DNA of 64,000 nt from contig NZ_AP025245.1 of NCBI RefSeq assembly GCF_021655615.1, forward strand, positions 372,001 through 436,000, given 5' to 3'. Position 1 is the stretch's first letter. Each line of letters opens with the position of its first letter. The notes beneath the pieces were generated by a model, which was not told where the DNA came from, searched no databases, and worked only from the letters and a program-made list of their open reading frames with translations. The position numbers and the translations under genes are program-made. This DNA comes from Acidianus sp. HS-5. Its GTDB lineage: Archaea; Thermoproteota; Thermoprotei_A; Sulfolobales; Sulfolobaceae. This document shows positions 9,895 through 18,725 of this stretch, in pieces.

Positions 9895-10653
9895 TCAGCA
9901 CACCTCTACGTGCCCGAAACCGCTAGCCCTTGAGGAACCTACTCCTAAGATTAACGCAGTCTCAATTATTTTCTTTGTCTCTTCATCGTTTTTGAGTAAC
10001 CTGTACTCTACTTTCCCTACCAGTACCGGCTCCTTTGCAGTGTCGTAAGGTATCCACATGGTCTTTATCCTGCTCTTCCACGTCTCAGTTATGCTCTCTT
10101 CAATGACTTTGATGTCTTCCATATTTACGTTATTCTTCCCCTTCATTATTGCATAAGGTATCCAGAACGTAACAGAAGGTGTTGGAAGGAACTTCCTGAA
10201 GTCCCTGTTAATTATGAAGGGGTTTGATAAAACGGTAGGAGAAAAGCATAGCTTGAACCTGTCCTTTACCTCTATCTTCTCCCTCTCTACGTTTGTTATT
10301 GTGTACTCCAACATACTGCCTTCCATTTTTACCCTAGTCTTTACGTTTAACACTTCCTTTACTTTTTCTTCAAACGCTCTTGACATCTCCTCTGGGATCC
10401 CTACTTTTATTTTATATTCGCCGTCTATTTTCGCCTCCTTTAGTACCCCCTTCTCGTAATAAGCGTAAACTGCTCCTTCTTTTCCGATTATGGGCGAGAC
10501 GTGTACTGGCTTTAAAAATCCTTTTGTGGGTTTAAAAAGGATCTCCAGTTCCGGGAACTCTGAGAGTAGGATTATCTTACTTATTTTTCCAGTAAAATTA
10601 TTGTAGGTTCTTCCATATTTCAACTTTAAGGTTAGGGCATAACTTGTAAACAT
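9895..10653 (-). CDS. cas6: Cas6, CRISPR repeat endoribonuclease
   Basis: A 252-residue protein with the C-terminal glycine-rich loop LGVGSSRASGFGHVEV, which ends nearly all Cas6 proteins, and a ferredoxin-like N-terminal half. By family it cuts the pre-crRNA 8 nt before the end of each repeat, leaving the 5' handle. A Sulfolobus-type active site without a single conserved His is possible; no obvious catalytic His stands out. The gene is alone, converges on the array, and has an AT-rich promoter at its right (about 10660-10685). It probably processes this array for the type III effector encoded 7 kb away. Confidence 0.92.
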   Translation of the reverse strand: MFTSYALTLKLKYGRTYNNFTGKISKIILLSEFPELEILFKPTKGFLKPVHVSPIIGKEGAVYAYYEKGVLKEAKIDGEYKIKVGIPEEMSRAFEEKVKEVLNVKTRVKMEGSMLEYTITNVEREKIEVKDRFKLCFSPTVLSNPFIINRDFRKFLPTPSVTFWIPYAIMKGKNNVNMEDIKVIEESITETWKSRIKTMWIPYDTAKEPVLVGKVEYRLLKNDEETKKIIETALILGVGSSRASGFGHVEVC

Positions 10654-10969
10654 ATGATATACTGAGGAATAGGACTTAAATATTATGCGATGACTAACCG
10701 GGGCGGTAGTGTTTTCTGCTCTTCTTTAGGCGTTAACTCGTTTTTAAACAAAAAACGTTTGACTTGGTAAAAATTTGACTGTACGCAAAGCAGGCTATAT
10801 GTACTAATAGGGTTAAGGCAACTAGAAATTCTCAGTGACTATGTAGTCTTAAGGAAACTCTAAGAAGACTACTACGAAGTGACCTCTGCATGTTCTACTC
10901 TCTCTACAATGACTTTGTTTAATTTTCTATAACATTAAAGTTTAAATATTGATGTACGAAAAATTATAT
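10654..10969. repeat. Intergenic stretch with a copy of dispersed family B
   Basis: At 10715-10773, in inverted orientation, lies a family B copy (GGCGTTAACTCG ... TTGGTAAAAATTTG). The rest shows no coding. TTTAAATAT at 10941-10949 is the TATA box of the next gene. Confidence 0.5.
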
Positions 10970-11536
10970 ATGGACAGCAAAGATGAAATATTTAATGCAA
11001 TACTTAGAATTACCGGCGGTGACGATACAAAGGAGTTTACAAAAACTGCTGTTACGCGCGAACTGGGGTTGAGTAAGCCTAGTTCTAAAATAGATAAGGC
11101 ACTAAAGGAGTTAGAGGAAGAAGGTGTAATAAAGGTTAAGGCGAAAAGGGGTAATGCAACTTATTACGTTTTAGTAAAAAAGTCGCTCAACCAAAAGACA
11201 GAAAGTTCCTTATCTGTTCAACAGCCCGCAATCCAACTGCCAGCTCAGCAAAACGAGATAAAACAAGCATTAAGGGAAGTTTTAGAGGAATTTTTCGGTA
11301 AACCTAAGAGTTTCGAAGACCTGGATAAGACCTACGAATTTATGAAGGACTCTTTAGGTTACGTCAGTATTGAAAACTTAAGGAAACAGCTGGGTTTATC
11401 AATAGAGCAGTTCATGGCAAAGTTTGGCGACTACGTACTCTCAAACTACGAGCTTATACCCGGTGGTAAGGATGGCTTCATAAAAGGAGGAGTTTTGTAC
11501 GGCATAATAAGGAGGAAGGACCATGTGCGAGTTTAA
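10970..11536 (+). CDS. Winged-helix DNA-binding protein, first gene of an ATPase-nuclease module
   Basis: A 188-residue protein from ATG 10970, which lies about 25 bp after the TATA-like TTTAAATAT; upstream TTG and ATG codons sit too close to that box. Residues about 10-70 form a winged helix (TAVTRELGLSKPSSKIDKAL as recognition helices, then a wing ending in NATYYVLVK). A polar linker rich in Gln follows. The C-terminal part (FEDLDKTYEFMKDSLGYVSI onward) looks like a second helical domain and is not recognised. The stop overlaps the next gene's ATG, so the two proteins are probably made together. A regulator or a DNA-targeting subunit for the ATPase are both possible. Confidence 0.75.
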   Translation: MDSKDEIFNAILRITGGDDTKEFTKTAVTRELGLSKPSSKIDKALKELEEEGVIKVKAKRGNATYYVLVKKSLNQKTESSLSVQQPAIQLPAQQNEIKQALREVLEEFFGKPKSFEDLDKTYEFMKDSLGYVSIENLRKQLGLSIEQFMAKFGDYVLSNYELIPGGKDGFIKGGVLYGIIRRKDHVRV

Positions 11537-12836
11537 AGAATATACCGTGAGCAGGTTCGGAGAGAAGTCTAAGGTAGCTGGAAAGCTCTGGACTCAGACG
11601 TTGAGGAAAATTGAGGACGTAATAATAAAGCGTAAAGACGAGGTAATAACTATAGTAGGCTCTCCGGGGATGGGTAAAACTACTTTGCTTAACTCTGTTT
11701 ATAACGGCCTCAGCAATAATTATATTATATATTTGGATTTAGTTAATAGTCCTTCCATTTCTTCTTCAGCGTGGAGGTTTGTTAAGGTCACAAAATTTTA
11801 TGAGAGAGTTAAGGTATACGCTTTCAACTTACTCCTTGAGCATAAAAAGGACATAGGTTACGTTTTCTTTGCTAAAATAAGGGAGTTCCCTAACTGGCTT
11901 AGGCACGCGGTCTGTGAAAAGGAGGAGTGGGATAAGGACTGGGGTTTTGCTGAGAGGCTTTATTGCATGCCTTATGAAGGGGACATTGAAGGCTTTATAG
12001 AGTTTTTAAAGGACCTGCAAAAGCTTGGTAACGTAGGTTTATTGTTGGATGAAATGAAGCTGGAAGAAGGGCAATTGAAGGAACTCCATAAGTTGATAAA
12101 TGAAGTTGGTCTACCAATCATAATATCTATGACGCCTGAGGTGTTTAGCAACGTTAGCGACAGTGCACTTTCCAGGAGGCTTAAGGAGGCGGAAGTAGAA
12201 TTGAAGTTGAGTGACGAAGACAAGGCTGACATACTGAAGGCTTACTGTGAGGAATATTATGAGGATTTACTTAAGGTGGAGGAAGTTATTAAGGCGGTAA
12301 CTATTAACGAACTCTTAGATAAGGCTAGGACAGCTTACGAGGAGGCGTTGGAGAAGTGCAAAGAGGAGTATAAAAAGGACGAATGCATAAGGAGGGAAAT
12401 TGGGAGTTCTTTTGTTATAGAAAACCCTATTGAGAGTTCTAGGCAATTGGAAGATAAAATAAGGGAAGGGCTGAAAGAGCTGAAGGAGGAGCTGGGGATA
12501 AAGTACGTCCACCTTAGAGGTAAGAAGATTGAGGAGAAAGGCGTAACTGCTGATATATATTTTAAAACTGATGACGCTGTTTATATAGGGGACATTAAGT
12601 TGAGCAATAAAGACAGTTTAGATAATGTAGGGAATATGAGGAAGTTGGAAGGCCTTGAGAAGGAAGGGGCTTATCCCGTAAAGAAGTTTATAATAACGAA
12701 CCAGGATAACGTAAACTTGCAGGGGTTTAAGATAATACGCATTAGTAACGCTGAAGTAAAGAAGATAATAGAAGGTGACAGAGAAAAGAGGGATGAGTTA
12801 ATAAGGAGGATAATGAGCGAATTGAAAGTGGGTTAA
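11523..12836 (+). CDS. AAA/STAND-like ATPase fused to a putative PD-(D/E)XK nuclease domain
   Basis: A 437-residue protein starting 14 bp inside the previous gene behind GGAGGAAGG. The ATPase part has Walker A GSPGMGKTT (46-54), a Walker B-like GLLLDE (172-177) and a possible sensor IIISMT (199-204), as in archaeal ATPases of the MoxR/STAND type. A charged helical middle (about 230-300) follows. The C-terminal domain has SRQLEDKIREGL with E310 and E315, then VTADIYF (D344) and YIGDIKLSN (D357, K359). That spacing fits a PD-(D/E)XK nuclease core. The nuclease assignment is inference from motif order. The position next to cas6 and a second PD-(D/E)XK protein suggests defence against foreign DNA. 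Confidence 0.7.
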   Translation: MCEFKEYTVSRFGEKSKVAGKLWTQTLRKIEDVIIKRKDEVITIVGSPGMGKTTLLNSVYNGLSNNYIIYLDLVNSPSISSSAWRFVKVTKFYERVKVYAFNLLLEHKKDIGYVFFAKIREFPNWLRHAVCEKEEWDKDWGFAERLYCMPYEGDIEGFIEFLKDLQKLGNVGLLLDEMKLEEGQLKELHKLINEVGLPIIISMTPEVFSNVSDSALSRRLKEAEVELKLSDEDKADILKAYCEEYYEDLLKVEEVIKAVTINELLDKARTAYEEALEKCKEEYKKDECIRREIGSSFVIENPIESSRQLEDKIREGLKELKEELGIKYVHLRGKKIEEKGVTADIYFKTDDAVYIGDIKLSNKDSLDNVGNMRKLEGLEKEGAYPVKKFIITNQDNVNLQGFKIIRISNAEVKKIIEGDREKRDELIRRIMSELKVG

Positions 12837-12998
12837 GTTTTAGAGGTAATGTCATGGATAACTCTATAGTAGTTATTTGTCAATGGTATAAGGGCGTTTT
12901 TAAGTGAGTTACAAGTCTCAGTTGAGTTGGATTCATACTTTCAATTACCTACGTTTACCTCCGCACTATTTATAAACTCTGGAGGAGAGTGATTAAAT

Positions 12999-13799
12999 AT
13001 GAGTGGGAAGATCGACGAGATCCTCAATAACCCGCAACTGCTTTCAGCTTTAGCTGATAAAATCTACGAGAAGCTTAAGGACGAGTTAGTAATAAAGAAG
13101 TTGGAAGAGAACAGTGCGAGCATTAAAGCTTTGCAGGAGGAAATTAAGAGGCAAGGCGAGGCTATTACTTCGTTACAAGAGGCTGTTAAAAAGCAGGGTG
13201 AAGCAATTGCCTCTCTACAAGAGGAAGTCAAGAAGCACGGTGAGGCTATTACTTCGTTACAAGAGGCCGTAAAGTCCCTCCAAGAAGAGGTTAAAAAGCA
13301 CGGTGAGGCTATTACTTCGTTACAAGAGGCTGTTAAAAAGCAGGGTGAAGCAATAGAGGCGTTGCAAAAGGCAGTACTTAAGTTGAGCAGGGAGGTTAAG
13401 AAGCTCTCAATGGAAGTAGGTAGCTTTACTAATAGGGCAGGGAAGGGAATGGAGAAAACAATGCTTAAGTTATATAAGAAGGCTTTAGAACTCCACGGGG
13501 TAGACCCGAGTAAGGTAATGCATGGTATGATAGTAGACGAGTCGGGGGTAATCGAAAAGGGTAGGTCTTTTGAAGTAGACTTTTACGATACCGACGACTT
13601 CGTTTACGTGTTTGAGATAAAGAACTTAGCCGATAGAGGTGCTTACGACCAGATAATTATTAGGAAGAAGTTGTTCTCTGCCAAGTATAAGGATAAGAAG
13701 ATAAGAATATTCCTAGTTGCTAACTTTATAGATAAAGGTGTGAAGAGAAAACTGGAGAAAGAAGGAATTGAAATAATTGCCTCTCACGTTGTAGAGTAA
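12999..13799 (+). CDS. Coiled-coil protein with C-terminal PD-(D/E)XK nuclease-like domain (DUF3782-like)
   Basis: A 266-residue protein. Residues about 40-140 form a long coiled coil built from near-identical 14-residue units (GEAITSLQEAVKK variants). The underlying DNA is repeated almost exactly around 13155, 13236 and 13300. The C-terminal domain carries FEVDFYD (D194) and YVFEIKN (E206, K208), the D...ExK signature of PD-(D/E)XK nucleases, as in DUF3782 proteins common in Sulfolobales. A TATA-like box near 12966 and GGAGGAGAG before the ATG suggest its own promoter, 160 bp after the ATPase gene. The substrate is unknown. The number of coiled-coil units probably varies between strains. Confidence 0.75.
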   Translation: MSGKIDEILNNPQLLSALADKIYEKLKDELVIKKLEENSASIKALQEEIKRQGEAITSLQEAVKKQGEAIASLQEEVKKHGEAITSLQEAVKSLQEEVKKHGEAITSLQEAVKKQGEAIEALQKAVLKLSREVKKLSMEVGSFTNRAGKGMEKTMLKLYKKALELHGVDPSKVMHGMIVDESGVIEKGRSFEVDFYDTDDFVYVFEIKNLADRGAYDQIIIRKKLFSAKYKDKKIRIFLVANFIDKGVKRKLEKEGIEIIASHVVE

Positions 13800-13945
13800 T
13801 GCTATCAATTCATCTTATTTCAATTTGCGTTTTTAAACCTTGTTACTCTTTTTAAATTTACACCTTATTTCCATTGTATAGAGTTTTGAGTTATTAACTA
13901 AATTTGAAAGAAATGTTTAAATACTCTTTTCTATTTATTCCTTTT

Positions 13946-15205
13946 ATGGGCATAAACAAACTTCCTTCAAAATTTATTAGAACAGTTGTACTTTTATCAA
14001 CTATAGGGTTAATCATTGAGGCATATGATTTTTTCTCAATAGGAATAATTTCTACGGCTATATGGCCATATGTTTTCTTTAAAGGTGCTAGCAGTGCAGC
14101 AATAGCCTTCTCGATCTTTGCTTACGCTACAATACTTATAGGCAGACCAGTGGGAGGTGCTTTGTTTGGCCACTTTGGGGATAAAATTGGTAGGAAGTTC
14201 TCCATGTTCTGGAGTTTATTCCTTTCAGGCATAGCAATGCTTTTAGTTGCTTTAATGCCTCCCCTGGGAATATTGGCAATAATCCTTATCGCGTCACTTA
14301 GGTTTATTCAAGGTCTGGGGTTAGGAGGTGACGGCGGAAGCTCGCTAGCTCTCAGCTTCGAGTACGCAAATAAAGGTGAGAAGCCAGGATATTTCATGTC
14401 CTTCCCCATGGCTGCAGCAATAATAGGTATACTCCTTGGATTAGTGGGAGTAATTTTATCAGAGAACGTTGAGAGTAAGCTTTTCTTACTTTCTTACGGC
14501 TGGAGGATATTAATAGGCGTTGGTGCAATAGCATTAATTGTCTCAGCTTATCTGAGGATGAGGATAGTTGAGAGCTTTGATTTTAAGGAATTAGTGAAAG
14601 AAGGTAAAGTTGATTCAAGTCCTATAAAGTCTGTGTTTAAGGTTTACTGGAAGAAAATCCTGCTGTTGACTTTAGCAATGGCTTACTTTCCCGTAATGCT
14701 GAACTTCGTTTTATATCCTTACTCTATAGAACTTTATGAAAAGCTGGGGTTTGCTGAAAAACAAGTAATGTTACTCTTCCTGATTGCCTCAGTAGTAGCT
14801 ACAGCCTTTACACTGTTAGGAGGGTACTTAAGCGATAAGTATAATTGGAAGAAGGTAGTGCTCATATCAGCGCTAGGGAGTGGAGTTTCTTTGCCTCTCC
14901 TCTTACTTCACAGCTTCATAGGTTTAATAGCGCTTTATTTATTATCTACTTTAGGCTGGGGCGCTATGGGGATGTATGCCTCTGAGTTTGTTGTAAAGTT
15001 GAGGAATACAGGTTCTGGGCTTGTTTTCGGGCTTATTGGTATATTTCCTGCAGTGATGCTGATAGCTGTCTTGCCAGCTTTAATAGCTTTATACGGTGTC
15101 GTGGGCTCTTTAACGCCTACAATTGGAATAAGTGAAGCAATTACTCTTGTTTCAATAGCCTCAGTCATTCTGCTGATGAGGAGAAATGAAGGAGGTATAT
15201 CTTAA
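13946..15205 (+). CDS. MFS transporter
   Basis: A membrane protein of 419 residues with about 12 hydrophobic segments. GHFGDKIGRKFSMFWSL after TM2 is the signature loop of the major facilitator family, and DKYNWKKVVL after TM8 its second-half copy. IEAYDFFSIG in TM1 is typical of the sugar/metabolite:H+ symporter branch in Sulfolobales. The ATG at 13946 is preferred over a TTG at 13904 because TTTAAATAC at 13914-13922 is then a well-placed TATA box for a leaderless transcript. Substrate unknown. The 3' end overlaps the next gene by 20 bp. Confidence 0.85.
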   Translation: MGINKLPSKFIRTVVLLSTIGLIIEAYDFFSIGIISTAIWPYVFFKGASSAAIAFSIFAYATILIGRPVGGALFGHFGDKIGRKFSMFWSLFLSGIAMLLVALMPPLGILAIILIASLRFIQGLGLGGDGGSSLALSFEYANKGEKPGYFMSFPMAAAIIGILLGLVGVILSENVESKLFLLSYGWRILIGVGAIALIVSAYLRMRIVESFDFKELVKEGKVDSSPIKSVFKVYWKKILLLTLAMAYFPVMLNFVLYPYSIELYEKLGFAEKQVMLLFLIASVVATAFTLLGGYLSDKYNWKKVVLISALGSGVSLPLLLLHSFIGLIALYLLSTLGWGAMGMYASEFVVKLRNTGSGLVFGLIGIFPAVMLIAVLPALIALYGVVGSLTPTIGISEAITLVSIASVILLMRRNEGGIS

Positions 15206-15590
15206 AATATCTCACGAGCCGGATGTAGTACTTTACATTTTTTCAGATCCAAACTTCGCGTTACCTAAGATTATGCCGGGCTATGAGAGCCACAGTGCAG
15301 ATGTTGACGGGACTTTCAGAGTTATAGGTGTTGTAGGAATTTACCCTTACGTATTGCAGGGGAGAGTATTTAAAGGGAGTGTAGTTAAATACGTTTTCAG
15401 GATGGAGGACGGTCTTGAAGGCGCTGGAAATATTGACATATCAGCAGAAGGTGATAAGCTTAAGTTAACCATTGATTACGATGGTTCAGCAAAGTCGCAG
15501 TTTGAGTCTGCATTTGAGAAAGCTATGAAGAAGGTTTCTAAAAAGATAGACGAGGAGATAAGGCTTGAGAGGATAAAAAGGAAAATATAA
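15186..15590 (+). CDS. Small START/SRPBCC-like protein (DUF3211-type)
   Basis: A 134-residue soluble protein overlapping the transporter's 3' end, behind GATGAGGAGA. The order of short beta strands (VVLYIFSDP..., FRVIGVVGI, YVLQGRVFKGSVVKYVF, KLKLTIDYDG) followed by a long C-terminal helix (FESAFEKAMKKVSKKIDEEI) matches the helix-grip fold of SRPBCC/START proteins, and resembles the small DUF3211 proteins of Sulfolobus. These bind hydrophobic ligands, but the ligand is unknown. Co-translation with the transporter hints at a shared substrate; that is inference. Confidence 0.6.
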   Translation: MKEVYLKISHEPDVVLYIFSDPNFALPKIMPGYESHSADVDGTFRVIGVVGIYPYVLQGRVFKGSVVKYVFRMEDGLEGAGNIDISAEGDKLKLTIDYDGSAKSQFESAFEKAMKKVSKKIDEEIRLERIKRKI

Positions 15591-15793
15591 TTATTTTAGT
15601 ATAATACAAAATAATAAAATTACACATTCCAATAGAAGATCTTAAATGTCTCGGAATAGCTAATCTGAACTCGATCTGAGAAATGCAGGGATTATGTTTG
15701 CTCTTATAAGAGGTCGAAAAGCTGTTTTGCGCAATACTTTACCTTTAAACCAAGGACTTTTATTAAATTCTGATAGTAATGTGAGCTAATTAA

Positions 15794-16936
15794 TTAGGTC
15801 AGCCCTTTTTTCCTTATTTCCTTCATAGCGTTTAATAAATCGTCAGTGGTAATTTTCTCTCCTTTAGATAGTACGTTAAACAGTGCTACCTTTACTAACC
15901 TTTCTAAGTCTGCCCCACTGAACCCTTCTGTCACTTCTGCGACCTTTTCTAGGTCAGCCTCTACAGGTAACTTCCTAGTGAGGATTTGCAGTATCTCGAG
16001 TCTACCGTTTTTGTCAGGCAACTTAATTTCAATTTCTAAGTTAAACTTATCCCTCAGTTGGTTAGTCCTTGAAGCACCAATAACTGTCACGTTCTCTAAC
16101 TTGTCAAACGTTAATGCCTCCGTATCCTTAAGTGAGTAAAGGTTATCTAAGAAGACAATTGCGGGGGAGTGTTTCATTGCTTCGTCAAAGATATCTGTGA
16201 GGTCTACCTTATACCTGCAATCCACGTATATGAAATAATGTTTAGTCTCGTTTGAGATTGCTGAAGCAAGTAAAGTCTTACCTACACCTGGGGGGCCATA
16301 AATTAAGATACTTTTTAATGGTGTTAATCCAACTTCAGCTAACTTATATGATACAGTGAGTGGGTTCTCTACGTATTTTATGATTTTGTCTATTACGTCT
16401 TTCATCCCTCCTATATCACTGTACTTTACAGCCTTTGGGGAGACCTTTACTGTCTGCCTACCGTAGACCTTTAAGTCGGTCTCTTCAGAAACTACTACGA
16501 CGTCCCCAGGATCTGTCTTTACTACTGTGAATAGTACCCTCTTCCCTAGGACTGGTATTGGGACTAGGTTACCCCTTATAATGGGCTTTCCTTGTATTTC
16601 TTTCTTTACATAAGAGACAAAGCCCGGGTCTACTGGAAGGTCGAGTTCAGGTAATAACTCTACGTTAGTAGCCTTTACGGGGTTCGCTCTCCTGATTATC
16701 ACCCTGTCCCCGGGCTTTACTCCTGCGTTCTTTCTAGTTACCTCGTCCATCCTTATTATGTCAGCCTTCTCATCTGACAGCCACACGGATGCTATTGTCT
16801 TCCTCTCCCCTTCAATCTCTACGTAGTCTCCGGGGCTTACTCCCAAGTGTGCGAGGAGTGTGGCTTTCATCCTCACCCTTACCGCGTTGACGTCGCTCTT
16901 GTTTGCCCTTGCCACCATGAGTATTAGTTCTCTCAT
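15794..16936 (-). CDS. Cdc48/VAT-like single-AAA protein with degenerate ATPase motifs
   Basis: A 380-residue protein. Residues 1-95 are a Cdc48-type double-psi barrel (GVSPGDYVEIEG, AGVKPGDRVIIRR), 96-165 the second N-subdomain, and 170-380 one AAA domain; normal Cdc48 has two. Walker A is intact (GPPGVGKT, 214-221). The Walker B reads IVFLDN (260-265), with Asn instead of the hydrolytic Glu. The second region of homology (GASRTNQLRDKFNLEIEI) lacks the usual DPALRRPGRFD segment with the arginine fingers. ATP binding without normal hydrolysis is inferred. It could regulate or cap the full-length Cdc48. A TATA-like TTTTATAAT lies about 30 bp before the ATG. Confidence 0.85.
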   Translation of the reverse strand: MRELILMVARANKSDVNAVRVRMKATLLAHLGVSPGDYVEIEGERKTIASVWLSDEKADIIRMDEVTRKNAGVKPGDRVIIRRANPVKATNVELLPELDLPVDPGFVSYVKKEIQGKPIIRGNLVPIPVLGKRVLFTVVKTDPGDVVVVSEETDLKVYGRQTVKVSPKAVKYSDIGGMKDVIDKIIKYVENPLTVSYKLAEVGLTPLKSILIYGPPGVGKTLLASAISNETKHYFIYVDCRYKVDLTDIFDEAMKHSPAIVFLDNLYSLKDTEALTFDKLENVTVIGASRTNQLRDKFNLEIEIKLPDKNGRLEILQILTRKLPVEADLEKVAEVTEGFSGADLERLVKVALFNVLSKGEKITTDDLLNAMKEIRKKGLT

Positions 16937-17065
16937 GGTTCTATACTTGTGAATATTATTATAAAAGGCATGACGTCGTTGTGCGTAAAGTTGGTAAGGT
17001 TTAAAATGAGGAAAGATGGAAAAAGTCTACTTTCCCTTAAGTAGTTGAAAGAGTACTACCCAATT

Positions 17066-17165
17066 TTAATACAACTACTGTTTCCACTAAGTCGGTGGAC
17101 GTGTTTGGCAAAGTATTGAGCTTAATGAACTGATTCCTTAAATAAATGTAGTTTTTTGAAAATAC
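17066..17165 (+). repeat. Dispersed repeat family D, copy 1
   Basis: GTTTCCACTAAGTC, a block ending GTTTGGCAAA, then ATTGAGCTTAATGAA and TTTTTTGAAAATAC occur here, and in the same order with longer spacing at 58617-58770. It fills the 300-bp gap after the AAA gene, where no coding is seen. Confidence 0.55.
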
Positions 17166-17239
17166 CAGCTAAGCTATAACCTTATTTTACTGTAAATTAA
17201 AGTGATCGAGCTAGAACAGTTCCTGTATTTCGAAGGCCA

Positions 17240-17758
17240 TCATGAAATTGCGACACTCGTATCACGTCCAGCTATTGCCACCGTATTCGTAGCGTAACTT
17301 GGAACGTAATATACATATATTATTTTTATATTCTCTGTGGCTCCGTTGATTAGGTTAGTATTGCCTATACGTACTTCCGCTGACCCTGGTAGGACTGGAA
17401 AACTTTCATGGCCTGCTGTGCCAACACTTACTTGACCACTACTATAACTTATCCCTTGATTGGAATGCCCGCATATCTCCACGTATGTGTTAGTAGTAGT
17501 AGAACTGCAGACAATAACTTCAACATATCCGGGATAATCTAATGTAAACGTATAATATACATAGTAACCTGCAGGCTCGCTGATACTCTTATATCCCACT
17601 AACGTCTCACAGCATTCTTTTAGTTTAAGACGAGGATGGTAGGTAGGTAATGAGCTATTATTTGAAAAATGGCCGCTTGAACTAGCTAATGCTCCACCGA
17701 CTAAAAAACCTAATATTGCAGCTACTATAATTAATAAAGCCGTTGAACCTTTACCCAT
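17240..17758 (-). CDS. Membrane-anchored extracellular protein of unknown function
   Basis: A 172-residue protein with one N-terminal hydrophobic segment (residues 6-27, ALLIIVAAILGFLVGGAL) that could be a signal anchor. A predicted beta-rich extracellular domain follows, rich in Tyr, Ser, Thr and Val, with several NxS/T sites. Cys residues at about 48, 49 and 83 could form a disulfide. No known family was recognised. It is monocistronic, between the AAA gene and the TFB gene. Confidence 0.6.
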   Translation of the reverse strand: MGKGSTALLIIVAAILGFLVGGALASSSGHFSNNSSLPTYHPRLKLKECCETLVGYKSISEPAGYYVYYTFTLDYPGYVEVIVCSSTTTNTYVEICGHSNQGISYSSGQVSVGTAGHESFPVLPGSAEVRIGNTNLINGATENIKIIYVYYVPSYATNTVAIAGRDTSVAIS

Positions 17759-17828
17759 TTTAGGTCTCGGCTTTTATCTGTATCCGACGTAATTATATGT
17801 TTTGCGGTACATCGTGCTTTGTGAGGTA

Positions 17829-17912
17829 GCTCAATTTTTATCAAAAGACTAAAACTTCTTTTAACGTCTGAATTTAAGAAAACTGGGCTTAATACCTATT
17901 GAAGAAACAACG
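17829..17912 (+). repeat. Dispersed repeat family B copy at the TFB 3' end
   Basis: It starts TCAATTTTTATCAAAAG and ends TACCTATTGAAG, the inverted ends of family B. The right end lies inside the TFB-like gene and supplies its final codons and stop. Confidence 0.6.
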
Positions 17913-18434
17913 AAACACTTTCTCTTTATGATGAAATTCGTTAGCTCTGTAAGATTTTTTAATGTCTTTTACTCTGTGCCTTATTGTTACCTCTGTAATT
18001 CCTATGGTGTTGGCTAGTTCTTTCTCGGTAAGATTAAGTCCGTACTTCTTCACCACCAAATAAAGTATTGCTCCTATAGAGCCTCTAGGGTTTTTCCCGT
18101 TGAAGAATACTTCTTTATTTGAGGTTACTATCCTAGTTATTTCTTCCTTAACTTCTTGCGGCAGTTTAAATTTATCTAAAAGGGATAAGTAGTACATTTC
18201 ATTATTCTCTATTTTGTAAACTTGAGAAATTTTAGCAATTACGTCGAAGAGCCTTGCCCTGTATTGGTTCAGCGTTAGTCCTTCAGGTGGCTCAATCTCT
18301 ACTTGTACTCCCATCCTTTTTGCTACTACCAGCCTTACAGCGTCATAGAGCGTTTTCTTTGGAAAACCTTTACTTAGTCCTTTTTCCTTCAATAGTGAAA
18401 TTAATCTCTCGACTTCTGCATCAAATTCCTGCAT
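17889..18434 (-). CDS. TFB-like core domain without zinc ribbon
   Basis: A 181-residue protein from ATG 18434, about 25 bp after AAAATATTT; a TTG six codons earlier overlaps that box. It resembles the two cyclin folds of archaeal TFB. The clearest part is NGKNPRGSIGAILYLVV followed by LTEKELANTIGITEVTIRHR, the second repeat with its BRE-reading helix-turn-helix. The usual N-terminal zinc ribbon and B-reader that contact RNA polymerase are missing, and no Cys-rich segment lies upstream. It may bind promoters without recruiting polymerase, or work with another factor. The last codons (FFNRY) lie within a copy of dispersed family B. Confidence 0.75.
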   Translation of the reverse strand: MQEFDAEVERLISLLKEKGLSKGFPKKTLYDAVRLVVAKRMGVQVEIEPPEGLTLNQYRARLFDVIAKISQVYKIENNEMYYLSLLDKFKLPQEVKEEITRIVTSNKEVFFNGKNPRGSIGAILYLVVKKYGLNLTEKELANTIGITEVTIRHRVKDIKKSYRANEFHHKEKVFRCFFNRY

Positions 18435-18725
18435 ATAATAAAAAGTTATCAAATATTTTATGTTTTATGCGAACACTTGCTTTGTAGGTCTATTCAGTTT
18501 TATAAAAAAGGCTATAAAATTACTTTTAACAACATCGAGAATTTGATAAAGCTTGGGAAGTGCTGGATATAATAAGGAAAGTGAACCAATTCTATTGTAT
18601 CTGGTCAGATCTTGAAGCCATTGGGAAAGTGAGCTTAGTAGGAATCATAGTTTTGTCCTTTAAGGTATAATTAAGTAACTTACATTTGTAAGGTGTTAAA
18701 GGTTTACATGTTATTAACTCTCTTA

